From the NCBI GenBank assembly GCA_028023455.1, contig JAQFVV010006337.1:1-64000 (forward strand): DNA of 64,000 bases, in the 5' to 3' direction. Position 1 is the stretch's first letter, and each line of letters starts with the position of its first letter. This document shows, piece by piece, positions 38,962-50,000 of the stretch. A model generated the notes under the pieces. The model searched no databases, was not told the DNA's origin, and saw only the letters and a program-made list of their open reading frames with translations. This stretch comes from Epiperipatus broadwayi. Its lineage: Eukaryota; Onychophora; Udeonychophora; Euonychophora; Peripatidae. The translations under genes and the position numbers were made by a program.

Positions 38962-41900
38962 CTTACAAAATTGAAATAAAATTTTAAAAAATATTATTTC
39001 TGCCTCAAAATAGCCAAAAATCTACAGACTAAGTAAACTAAAAAATTATCTTTATTTTTACTTCACACTAATAAAAATTCTAGAAGAAAATGACTTATAA
39101 ACAACAGCACAAATCAAACTTTTTAAAACAAGTATAGAGTCTCTCATATAATCTTTGTGATCAAATGTCATAACTGTTGCTATATAAAAATTTTAAAAAT
39201 ATTCTTCTAACTAAAAATACATCTTCATTTATTAATCTATAATTTGATGACTGCCAATGTTAACTACAAATCAGATAATTGAAAATAATTCCAAGCTTAT
39301 TTAGAAATCCATAGCTACCTAAAACCAATCTCCAAGTTTCACCCAGATTCATATCTTGGCTGTAAAGTTTCTAATCACTACTTAATGCAGCCTTTCTTGA
39401 ATGTGAGTGCTATAATTTTTATCTAAAATGAATAAAAATTATTATAGATTTATTGTGTTGTTAAACAATATTTTAAATAATTGGCTATTTAAGCTATTTA
39501 TATTTTTAAGTTAACAGTGTAAAAAAATATTTTATATTTAAAACTAATTTGTGCATTAAATGATCAGAATCTAAAGCATTACCATCTATGATTGTTATTA
39601 TCTTTTTTTTCTTGTCAAGATACATCATGAGAAATAATCTTCTAAACTTAAACAACATCATACAGCAGACTTCAACTATCAAAATATATTTAATTCACCA
39701 GCAAGAATATTCATATATTTTGCAATTTATTTGTAAATAATTTATATTTAATTTGAGTATTTTAATGCTGTTAACTTTGTTGTTGGTATGTTTAATATCA
39801 GACATTATTCTAATCTGAAATTAGCAGTCTCAAGTACTCTAAAAATGCATCTTGAAGAAACTGAAATATCTATACCTATATTTAAAAATGACAAGCAAAT
39901 TAGAAAAATATTTTGTATATAAAAACTTAGATTACTAATAGAAATTGTGATAAATGTTGGAATGTTAATTTTCTAGTGAAATGTTATTTTGACCAACCTC
40001 CTGTAAAATTGCCATGCTAAGTTTAATTTATCCAATATAATGTCTAAACAATTAATAAAACTTTAGATTATTTACCTTTCATTTAGGCTCATTACACTCT
40101 AAGACATATAATACTGGCAATAAAAAATCTTATTCAGAAAAAGAACTTGTTTAAAATATATAAAACATTCAAATATTTGCTTTAATTACTGTATTCTCTT
40201 TTTTTTTTTAATTTTCTCTAAAAATTGATTTTTTTTTCTTTAGGCTCAACTATTTTTTTGACAATTTTGCTAATAATGAGCTTGTGGATTTTTCTCAATA
40301 ATAAAAAAAAAAAGATTTATCTTGAGCCTTCATGTTCACAGAATTTTGTAAATAACCTGACTTTTAATGCATTTTCTAAATTTAATTAATTACTTTTGTT
40401 TTAATTTGATAAATAGTTATTTTTTTAAGAAACCATGTTTTAAAAATGTATGCTTTTTCTTACAGGAAATAATACTTAATGTTGTATATTAGATATTTAT
40501 CATTTACATTGTGTTTTTTAGTAAGTCATTGTTTTAATGAGTCTGAAATATTTTTTCATTGACCTTAAAATAGACAATAAATTCATACTAATTAAACATC
40601 TTTGGTTATATCAATTGTTTATGAGTTTGTAATGTGTAATAAAAAAGTTTCATCTCTTTAACTTTTGATAAAAGATAAATAATAGCTGTTTTTCTAATCT
40701 CCTGACAGAAAATCGGTATTAACTGAAGGTGCCATTTATATGATGTACATATCATTATTTTTATGAAATCACTTGTTACAAATACCAGTAATGTGCTCCT
40801 AGAACTTTTTTTTACAGTTGGTAAATTGACAATTAATCTATATCATAAGCAATTTGTTGACATTACAGATATAGTCTTTTAAAAATATTATTTTTCTTAT
40901 TAAAAACGTTAATTTTATTTGACAATATTTTTTGAATTTACAAATAAATTCTGCATATACTTCTGAAAAAGACATCTGAGTATTGTATTTTATGCTAAAG
41001 TAATTTTACACATGTTTTCTTTGGCAAAAACAATATATATTTTTTTCATTTAAATTTATAATACTTCCTGCAGTATTAAAAGCTTTTCCTTTCAAACCTA
41101 TTATGTATTTAACGATATTGAAAAATAACTTTTACGCATTATTGTAAATCATAGACCTCTCTCTTATTTTAGAAGAATCCATTCTGAGTCTTCTTCTTTT
41201 AATAATATTAATTATCATACTTTAAAAGCTTTTGTTTTTAAGAATGAGATTTTTTTAAAATAAAATATCCAATCTACTATGGACTAACATAGTAATTATT
41301 TTTTTATATTTTACAATTGATAATAGCTGATTTAAATAAATATAAAAATTCGATTTTTTATTATTATCCTTTTAGTGGACTTCATTATTAGTAGCAATTC
41401 ATAAAAAAATGTGACTTCAATAAAATACAGATAAAGTAGCAAAACATAAAACTATAAAAATGTTTTGCAATAATTATAGAATCAATTTGTAAATCTACTT
41501 TCTGACATATTTTTACGCTGCCTTTTCATCTCCTTGCAGCACAATTTTTTATCCTGAAAGACTTTTTTTATAATGCTAACTGTAACTCTTCATTTTATTA
41601 GGTCCAAAGTCATATCTTCCCAATAAAAACCATGGATATTTTATCTTTACTATAAAGTATCTATTTATAGAGTTTGCTTTATACTTTTCTTTTTCAGTAG
41701 CCTTATCCAATATAGATCAATTTTATAACTATTATTTATTAATGTCATAATCCAAAAGCAGAACAGAATAATGATTGAGTGTATAAAATTGTCTTTAGAT
41801 TTTTAAAATATTATATATTGTTTGTGTTTTACTTTCATATAAAAAATGGCATAAGTTTTTTGTTCAGTATACTCTTAATTGAACTGAAATAGTTATGTTG

Positions 41901-42940
41901 ACATAACTAAAATAACATGTTATGATATATTTATATATAATTTATAGCACACCAAAATATAAACCCTATCTTTCTAAATTAAAAGCGCAGGACGGTTAAG
42001 ATGTTTTTTTTTTTATAACTGCCTGATAAATTTAAATATTAACTACTATACCAAAATCTTTATTAAGTTTATTCAAAATATTAAAAAACTTCAGTAAATC
42101 AATATTTGAATTGGAAATAATAATGCAATTAGAAACTTTCGGTAAATTTAGAAGCCAAGAAAATAAAGATTTGTTTTTTTTTAGTTCTAATGTATGAGAT
42201 TAAAAAGCGCCATTAAATTATCTATCTGTATCTAAAATAACATCTGCCTTATTTTTGAAAATGTGAATAAATTATTCCAAAGACTTAAAAATGAATTATA
42301 TAGTTGTAGCTAAAAGCCATCTCTGTTCAACAATAGTTGTCATTTTAAATATGTCAATAAATAATTCATTTTATATCATCTTATAGAAGTTGTACAGTAT
42401 GAATGAACTTCCATGTACAAATATATGCTTTCAAATATTGTTACGCTGTTGAAGATTATTATATACCACGAATTTTTATCAAATTTCAATTTGATAAATA
42501 CATGTTACACTTTTGCTCACTCATTTTTTGCAACTCTAATAAACCTTAATTTATGACTGAAAGCATCGATGTAGTTAAAAATAGTTTTTATATTCTTCAG
42601 GGTTGTATATTGGACTACAAAAGCATTTTTAAAATCAGGAAAACAATTTTATGATCTACGTTTTTGAGATTGTGATGAATTATTTAACTATATGAAAATT
42701 TGCAAATCGGAATAATCCTTTAAGATTGTTTAAATGATTATTTAAAAGATGATTCGAAATAATTTGTCTGCTTGTTCAAAATATCATTAGCGTCATATAA
42801 AATAGTACACTTAATTAACAATCCGATCATAATATTGTTTTTAATGATCATGAGTTAATTTCAATTTATCAAAAATATCTAAGTAAATTAATGCACCGTA
42901 CAGGCTTACAAATACTTGCACATTTGAACGTTCCATCATC
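37540..42940. other. AT-rich interval, no gene seen
   Basis: Contains a short (TA)n at 38931-38960. I find no recognisable coding, repeats or RNA over 5.4 kb. It may be intronic. Confidence 0.7.
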
Positions 42941-42944
42941 AGAT

Positions 42945-43318
42945 TTTCAATGATATGGATGGCTGAAGAGTTGTGGGTTGGAGTAGTTTGAAGTCTCGCC
43001 ATTAAAATATGAAGATTGGCTATCTTAATATAAAGGTGAGCACTGATTGTATATATGTGTGGAGATAGTAATCTGGACCAACTGACGATTGCTGATTTAG
43101 CATGAAACGTACATATATTGTTGATTATTTATCTTTTCTACATGTGTATGATCAGGTGTGTCAGCAATATGAGATGGCATGGTGAGTTGAGGGGTGTGTG
43201 GAAGTCTGAGTTCCAAATTTGGTGATTATTTATATTTTCTGCAAGTGTATGATCAGGTGGGTCAGCAATATGAGATGGCATGGAGAGTTGAGGGGTGTGT
43301 GGAAGTCGAGTTCAAAAA
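42945..43318 (+). repeat. 100-bp tandem repeat with an older third unit and a hammerhead-like module
   Basis: Units 43119-43218 and 43219-43318 are about 90% alike (period 100): TGATTATTTAT..., then CAATATGAGATGGCATGG and GAGTTGAGGGGTGTGTGGAA. A partial, diverged unit occurs at 42949-43000 (CAATGATATGGATGGC, then GTTTGAAGTCTC). Between the old and new units, 43082-43112 holds the CTGACGA / hairpin / GAAAC module. The arrangement is like the tandem terminal repeats of Penelope-like elements, but no coding part is nearby. Confidence 0.6.
43082..43112 (+). ncRNA. Hammerhead-ribozyme-like core (weak)
   Basis: CTGACGA fits the CUGANGA box. A hairpin TGCT-GATTT-AGCA follows, then GAAACGTA, which gives the GAAA box and a possible two-pair stem III closing on GUA. 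A T-T mismatch lies at the base of stem II, and I find no good stem I. It is probably a decayed or divergent member of the group rather than an active ribozyme. Confidence 0.35.
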
Positions 43319-43319
43319 T

Positions 43320-46300
43320 ACCTAAGGTAATAATTTCTTTTTTGCAATTTTTAATTCAAGCAATCAATGAACTTCTTTTAAATTCCTATGATGATTCTGA
43401 AATTTCATATTTTATTATATGATTTTTGAGAAATCTTTTATTTCCAACAACTAAACATACAACTTTTCTTATGTGTTTACTCAAAAGGTTAGTTAAATAA
43501 TTTAGTCACTTAACCTTAAAAAATGGGAATACAAAATATATTTTTGAGCAGGCATGAAATCCTGTAATAATTTATAAAGAAGTTTGATTTTTAATAATAT
43601 AAATCTTTCGTTTTAACTCTCAATATGTAAACAACTTCTTACAAATGATAGTCTTGTCCAGAATTAAAGCAGATACTTTAATACCATTATTATTATATGA
43701 GCATAATTTTATCAGATAAAATAAAATGATTTTTAATTGGGATACCATTAAGACCTTTTCTAGGCATTTTAATTTGCAATTTATTTTTTAATTAACATCA
43801 AAATGTTTATTATTTATAAATTTATTGAATCTATCTCATCTTGAATTCTTTTTTTTTCTCAACTATTAATGCCTATGTAAAATAAATTTTAATTTCTAAT
43901 AATATTTTTTAAATTAAAATGTTCTATCAGCATATCAAATGTGAATTAATATTAATTAAGAAAAACTCGTTTCTTAATTCAGTAATTTGAAGATGAAGCA
44001 AATACCTATACCATTTGTAAATTACACATAATTAAGATTTTAAATATAATTGTTGCTAACCTAACAGATAATAAAGTATAAATTAGTAAAACATTTATTT
44101 CCAATACCTGTCTTTGACAAGAGGTAATTTTTTTAATTTTCTCTTTTTATTATTTTATTTTTGCCATATTATGTAAATGAAAAGAATGGATTTTTTTTGA
44201 CTTGTGCTCAAGATGTGGATATGGTACTTATTATTCTAGCTAATGTGAGTTAGTTGAGAGTTAGAGTTTTTTTTTCTAATTTGTCATGTTATTTGTTCCT
44301 ATCATCTATGTTTTTTATTTTTATTTTAGTGACAATATAAAAATATTACTAACAAAAACTTGAAAGAATGTTGTATTAATTATTAATATAACTTTCTGTA
44401 CCAGTACTTTTGGACATAAAGTTTTATTAGACCAAGTGTCCTATTTAAAGATTATTAGTTTTTTTTGTATAACCTGTTTTAGACCTTGTACTCATAATTT
44501 TGCTAGAACTGTAAGAGAACATTCTAAATAAAATCTGTTAAAAATTTAAGACAGTAATTAGGATTATTTTGGAAAAAATTACACCAGAAATTTTGATGAA
44601 ATACATTATAATATCAATTTTAAAATGATGCTTTAAAATCATACATTGTAATAGACTTCTCTTTAATGAATAAGATTAAAACAAATATATTTTTAAAAAT
44701 GAAAATTTTAATTTTCAATAAATGATTTAATACTACATGCTTTCTTAAAAATGGAGACACATGTACCTGTAAACAGACACACTGGGGATATGGAAACACA
44801 TCATTTTCCCCCATCCATCACAATTATAAAATTATTGAATACAAATAGAATAACTAAGGATAAATATAAAATGTGCATGTGACTCAGCATAGACTAACAC
44901 TATATAAGTATTATCTTAATAACCTATAACATCACCAGCAATTATAATAATATAGTCAAATCAACAATCAACAGTCCACTACTGTGACTAGATGTAAAAA
45001 AGATTCATTCTATAAAACAGGCTAATTATCTAACTCCTGCCAAACTTTAGGCAGAATATAACACAATATTCCGGCTTCACATACATAGGTGCTAATCTGT
45101 CAATCATAATAAAAATAATACTGGGATGCTGATACTTTGCTGACTATCATCAATGCTCTGGTCACACAGTACCATTAGTGTACTGCCTAACTATAAAGTT
45201 AATTTCTAATAAAAAACAAAATCCATTGAATGGACATTAAGGTTGATACTTTTGCACTATCCAAAATTGCCTTCTGAATGCCATATAACTAAACCATTGT
45301 CACTCTCTAGTGCTAGCACAAAATCATAAGACACAATAGAGTGCAACTATGAATAAAACAAACATAAATATAACAGTTTATTCTATTTTAAATAATTTTA
45401 ATGGGATAATTTAAAAATCCTTAAAATACTAAACTGTAATAAAATAAAGTCACATACATTGCCTATTTATTGAACAGAAAGCTGGAGAAATAAAAAAACA
45501 TAAATAGTGGAATATTGTTAGCAATTATTTAATAAACTAATTGATTAATTAAAACAATTAAAATAACATGATAATGTGATAATTCAAATTTATACATTTT
45601 TATCAAAAAAGATAATTTCCTAAAAAAATAATCAGTTGATTTTTATTCCTTAAATCAATTAACTTTTGCTTTATTATGTTATTTTTTGTTAAATAGCAAA
45701 AGTTGGAAAACAACTATTACATAATCAGAGATTAAAAAATTTTAAATTAGCTTAACCCTTTGTATAATTTTGGAAAGAAAATAAATGAATAAAAAATTAT
45801 GTTTCAAAAGAAAATGTTAAATTTAATAACTTTTATAATTTTGAAAGAAAAAATCAAGGAAATAATAATAATAATAAATATGTTACATTAGAAAAATTAT
45901 TCATTTTTATCAATTATTATTTCTAAGAATGTTTTACCTTTAACTAAAATTATAATGTGCACATCCAAAAATATATTTTACCATGATTTTAATTTCTTTT
46001 TGAGACATCCTCTGATACTTGTAATTCCCAGTTTTCATATAGGTTTTCTTTTTTAAAGCTTTTCTGTTCCAAAAAAATGTGCAGTTAATTTATCCATTTT
46101 TCCATACAATATTTTCAGGTTTCACATGAAATGATTTTTTTAATTTTCTTCTCTCTACTTATTTCCAAGTCAGGCTAATACCTAACAAATTTGTCCTTAT
46201 TTCTTAATATTTTTTATGTTAGGCTAATATATAAAGAAATAGATAGTTATTTTCTTGAGTGGAGACTAGGCTTGTTGCAGATTATTTCAGGGGTATTCTT

Positions 46301-46870
46301 CATCTTTACATTTTTAGTGAGTTGGTTACATGAAGGAAAATGTTTAGCTTTAATTAAACTTAGCACATATTTATCTTCAATTTCATTTTACATAACATTT
46401 TTATTTCACAACTAAACTTCTGCTTTTATTTAATAAATAAATTAAGAATGACTGTTCTCCTAATTAAGACTCTTCTACTGTCTTCTTCAGAATATGGGTC
46501 AAGATTTTTCTTCCTCATCAGCTTGTTTAAGACTGATCTCCTCTTACAAGATACTGAGGTCTACTGATTTACCTTCTTTCCTATTTTTGGAACAATCCTT
46601 CCTTAGCCAATAACAATTTTGTCTTCTACATGACCAAATTAAACCCTGACTAACTAGATCTATTTTTACAACAAATATTTGTTCAGTTATTTCTCTTTTT
46701 TTAATAAAAAAATCCCAATCACAGTTTTTAAAATCATCTTTATTTAGTTTTCTTTATACCAAAAATAAGATAACTTTTTATTACTCTTCTTTTTGTAACC
46801 ATTGCTTATAGTTTTTGAGAGATAAATGGAAAAAAACATTTCTAATCAATTAAACCAAAATTTAATAAAA
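43320..46870. other. AT-rich interval, no gene seen
   Basis: The interval 44740-45340 is less AT-biased than its surroundings, but carries no long frame or known element. The rest is low complexity. Confidence 0.6.
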
Positions 46871-46876
46871 AGGTTG

Positions 46877-46877
46877 A

Positions 46878-46970
<93 letters not shown>
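46877..46970. repeat. (ATT)n microsatellite
   Basis: About 94 bp of pure ATT repeat. Similar arrays sit at 904-1090, 53424-53510 (as AAT) and 62380-62441. Confidence 0.97.
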
Positions 46971-47373
46971 TTAAAATTTTATTTATCTCTCTAAAAAGTT
47001 AAAATTAAAATTGTTCAGTAAACTTTTCCAGAACTTATTGAAAAAAAATCACCCCCCCCCAATACACCATTTTTTAAAACTAAAATCAAAACTTGTAGAT
47101 AATTAAAATTACAGAAGAGAGCAAACAAAAAAATTTGTTTATTTTATCTTAGGCTTATTATTTTATAACCATCTAAAATAATATTCACATTATTATTAAA
47201 AAACAATATTTGGGACTATCATATCATCATTTTAAAAAAATGTACATTTTTCAATAAATTAATGTTTAATATTAAAGTCATATATGGCCAAATTAAATCT
47301 ATTATTTCACCATTCTAATTTAACTTATGTACAAGCTTGTATTATTGGCATGGCCAGAATTGGCCACAGTCTG

Positions 47374-47374
<1 letters not shown>

Positions 47375-47449
<75 letters not shown>
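47375..47449. repeat. (TA)n microsatellite directly abutting a Penelope-like element
   Basis: About 75 bp of pure TA ending exactly at the start of the 202-bp duplicated Penelope segment. Confidence 0.97.
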
Positions 47450-47451
<2 letters not shown>

Positions 47452-47850
47452 AAATACAGTAAAATTCATATAAATTATATAATTTTAGAAGCAATTGAAA
47501 TATCAAGAAATTAAAATATATCATAGATATATGGATGATGTTTTTATTTGTGGAAAACAAGATTTAATAATAAATTTATTTAATGAATTAAATCAAATTA
47601 AGGATATAAAGTGGGTTATAACTCAAGATAATACAATTCCATAAAATTCTTCAAAATACAGTAAAATTCATATAAATTATATAATTTTAGAAGCAATTGA
47701 AATATCAAGAAATTAAAATATATCATAGATATGTGGATGATGTTTTTATTTGTGGAAAACAAGATTTAATAATAAATTTATTTAATGAATTAAATCAAAT
47801 TAAGGATATAAAGTGGGTTATAACTCAAGATAATACAATTCCATAAAATT
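47449..47850 (+). repeat. 202-bp tandem duplication inside the Penelope RT
   Basis: 47449-47650 and 47651-47850 are almost identical; the one clear difference changes the RT box codon ATG to GTG, so unit 1 encodes YMDD and unit 2 YVDD. Both units include the terminal-repeat-like sequence (TCAAAATACAGTAAAATTCA...) and the RT C-box. The duplication is clearly younger than the element's decay. Confidence 0.92.
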
Positions 47851-47963
47851 ATTGGATATTCATTTGGATTATTTTATGTTAATTAAACCAATTGAAACTA
47901 AAGGTTTTATTTCATATGAATCACATGTGCTCATAAGTCATAAGTTGTCTGAATTGAAGTGAT
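47505..47963 (+). pseudogene. Penelope reverse transcriptase fragment
   Basis: In unit 2 the frame reads HRYVDDVFICGKQ, the palm motif with two catalytic Asp, then LFNELNQIKDIKW, as is usual after the box in Penelope RTs. A stop (TAA) follows IP. In the next frame KLLDIHLDYFML continues: the FLDL-type motif that follows the palm. A further stop ends it at about 47961. At least one frameshift and one stop; inactive. Confidence 0.7.
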
Positions 47964-48037
47964 TCTTATTTCAAAATGAAAACTTATGCAAATATTCTAG
48001 TGATAAAACAAAAAATGTACATTTATTTGTTAATGAT

Positions 48038-48553
48038 TTGTTGAAAATTGGTTATAGTAAAAATGCTATTACTAATATTATTAAAAAATTTAAAAGAAAT
48101 CAACAGTATAATATAATTAAAAATAAAAATAATATCAAAATGAAATGGATTTCAATGCCGTTTATATCGGATGAGCAGGTCAAGTTTGTTAAGAGAATTT
48201 ATGATGGTTTGTGTCATATTGCTTTATTCTCAACAAATAATATAAATAGATTACTTAACAATTCTAAAATTTGGAATTCAAACTTTAATCAAAATTGTAT
48301 TATATATAAATTGATATGTAATTGTGTCTTACAGTATATCAGTGAATCTAAGTGTATATTGGAGAAGAGAGTAAAAGAGCATATGCTTTTATATAATAGA
48401 ATTCAAAAAGACAAACAATCAGGAATAGATGTAAATATACCTTCATCATCTTTTATATTTGATCATAATAAATCTTGTCAATATGATTTTAAATTTGATT
48501 ATCAAAATATAAAACTGTGCAAATTGAACGTTGCCACAATAAACGTAAAATAA
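48038..48553 (+). pseudogene. Penelope C-terminal region with GIY-YIG-like endonuclease
   Basis: 171 codons from ATG 48038, but the frame is open upstream to about 47964, so the ATG is not the true start. Residues ~85-110 read IIYKLICNCVLQYISESKCI then LEKRVKEHM. This is the Penelope endonuclease pattern Y-K-I-x-C-x(2)-C...YIGeT...L..R..EH, with the second Cys kept but the GIY Gly replaced by Ser in YIS. A further His/Asp-rich region follows (SSFIFDHNKSC). The protein ends without the usual C-terminal block, which is present in the palindromic copies at 49.1-49.6 kb. Confidence 0.65.
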
Positions 48554-48700
48554 AAAAAAGCTATGTTGATTTCAAGAAATCGTCAAATGTTAATGAATTG
48601 TCAATCATCAAATGTTAAAATAAGAGAATTGGGGGAAATCTGAATTGAATTATGGGTATTGTGAAAGATTATCTTGTTTTAATTATTCATTATTACATAG

Positions 48701-48735
48701 TTGATAAAGACTACAAGATGTATACTTGAAAGTAC
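48701..48735 (+). ncRNA. Hammerhead-like module in the Penelope tail (decayed)
   Basis: TTGATAA (for CTGATGA), then GACTAC-AAGAT-GTATAC, a partly pairing stem-loop, then TTGAAAGTAC (GAAA box). Box 1 has two changes from consensus and the stem has mismatches. It sits between the endonuclease reading frame and the terminal inverted repeat, where Penelope hammerheads are found. Confidence 0.35.
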
Positions 48736-48835
48736 TTCTAAAATTATATAATTTATGTGAACTTTACTGTATTTTGATATATATATTGATTTAAATACTA
48801 CATATATTGTGAAATGAATACAGACATCAAACTTA

Positions 48836-48837
<2 letters not shown>

Positions 48838-48926
<89 letters not shown>
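48838..48926. repeat. (TA)n microsatellite
   Basis: About 88 bp of pure TA between the Penelope fragment and the Penelope palindrome. Confidence 0.97.
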
Positions 48927-48929
<3 letters not shown>

Positions 48930-49030
48930 ATTACAAGCATAAAGCTAAACTAGTCAATATAAAATCAAAACTACCCCTAATCTAAAATTAAATCAGACCA
49001 GCATAAAAATAATATTAAAACACAACCTAA

Positions 49031-49060
49031 GGTTTCACTGCTACAAGCAGACTTCTCAAG
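49031..49060 (-). ncRNA. Hammerhead-like module in the Penelope 3' tail, left arm
   Basis: On the minus strand: CTTGAGAAGT, perfect stem-loop CTGCT-TGT-AGCAG, then TGAAACC. The second box (GAAAC) is intact; box 1 CTTGAGA differs from CTGANGA by order. The right-arm twin is at 49624-49652 (plus), where one stem base is changed (AGCAG to AACAG). Confidence 0.35.
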
Positions 49061-49099
49061 TGTAAAGAACTACAAAAAAACCACACATTATATATACTA

Positions 49100-49336
49100 T
49101 TAAAAACTACCCACAAATCCATTCACTTCCCATCCACCCTTAATATTAAAAGAACTCTTAAATAAGTTAATTGCTTCAGAATAATAAATTTTCAATAATA
49201 AAGACTCTTTAATTCTTCTTTTGATTTCATTTCTCTCAAAGAAGACAACCTTAGCTTCATCAAAATCAATAGTGCGGCCTGTATCTTTTTCATGGACATA
49301 CAAAGCAGAACTAAGATATCTATTTTTAACTCTACT
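49100..49336 (-). pseudogene. Penelope endonuclease C-terminal block, left arm
   Basis: About 79 codons on the minus strand, in arm 1 of the palindrome. The reading SALYVHEKDTGRTIDFDEAKVV is the conserved C-terminal part of Penelope endonucleases (S-A-l-x-x-H....TGH-I-d....kvl..E), followed by NEIKRRIKES. The RT and the GIY-YIG start are missing, so this is a 5'-truncated copy. Confidence 0.75.
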
Positions 49337-49347
49337 TTTATGAACCA

Positions 49348-49584
49348 AGTAGAGTTAAAAATAGATATCTTAGTTCTGCTTTGTATGTCCATGAAAAAGA
49401 TACAGGCCGCACTATTGATTTTGATGAAGCTAAGGTTGTCTTCTTTGAGAGAAATGAAATCAAAAGAAGAATTAAAGAGTCTTTATTATTGAAAATTTAT
49501 TATTCTGAAGCAATTAACTTATTTAAGAGTTCTTTTAATATTAAGGGTGGATGGGAAGTGAATGGATTTGTGGGTAGTTTTTAA
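49348..49584 (+). pseudogene. Penelope endonuclease C-terminal block, right arm
   Basis: Mirror of 49100-49336, with the same protein reading on the plus strand ending at TAA 49582. Beginning with the first bases after the palindrome centre, it is 5'-truncated at the same codon. Confidence 0.75.
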
Positions 49585-49704
49585 TAGTATATATAATGTG
49601 TGGTTTTTTTGTAGTTCTTTACACTTGAGAAGTCTGCTTGTAACAGTGAAACCTTAGGTTGTGTTTTAATATTATTTTTATGCTGGTCTGGTTTAATTTT
49701 ATAT

Positions 49705-50000
49705 ATTGTGGAAGGAAACAACTTTTTAAACATGCACTATAAAATAGATGCACACTTTCTGTCAATAAATGGTTGCAAAACATAGATGGTTCACCAATGC
49801 ATAGAGCTTCTTCTTCAAATAAACTAACATTTATTGACTGTTATTGAATTTAGAGCTTGATGTTATTGTGTTTGATTTATTGATAGAAAAGTGTGTGTCT
49901 ATTTTAAAGCTCATGTGTGAAGAGTAGTTTTCCTTCCATAATTTTTCATATGTGTATAAATCACTATATTATCAATTATTATATATATAAATATGCACAC
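49705..50000. other. Unassigned sequence between Penelope palindrome and RTE copy
   Basis: About 300 bp without a recognisable element. A motif ACATTTATTGACTGTTATTG near 49829 partly repeats TTTCTGTCAATAAATGG (49759) in inverse, perhaps a decayed hairpin. Confidence 0.4.

Larger units (their letters stand above)
47449..48785 (+). mobile_element. Degraded Penelope-like element
   Basis: A fragment about 1.34 kb long with, in order, an RT C-box (YMDD/YVDD), connecting sequence and a GIY-YIG-like endonuclease region. This order is specific to Penelope-like elements. A terminal tail of about 48 bp at the 3' end (48738-48785) is the reverse complement of the 5' start (47445-47493), giving short terminal inverted repeats as seen in Penelope elements. 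The 5' part of the RT is missing. Confidence 0.75.
48980..49704. mobile_element. Palindrome of two inverted Penelope 3' ends
   Basis: Arms of about 357 bp (48980-49337 and 49347-49704) are near-perfect inverses around a 9-base spacer. Each arm codes, reading outward, for the same Penelope C-terminal block and then the same 3' untranslated tail. Few differences are visible, such as CTACAAG against TTACAAG in the tail. This is either a head-to-head insertion or an inverted duplication. The arms are too alike to be old unless gene conversion keeps them so. Confidence 0.85.

Noticed and set aside
40190-40320. A/T homopolymer-rich stretch as a possible origin or matrix-attachment site
   Set aside because: Such composition is general in this window; nothing distinguishes it.
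42945-43318. CRISPR-like array
   Set aside because: Units are contiguous tandem repeats without spacers, in a eukaryotic genome.
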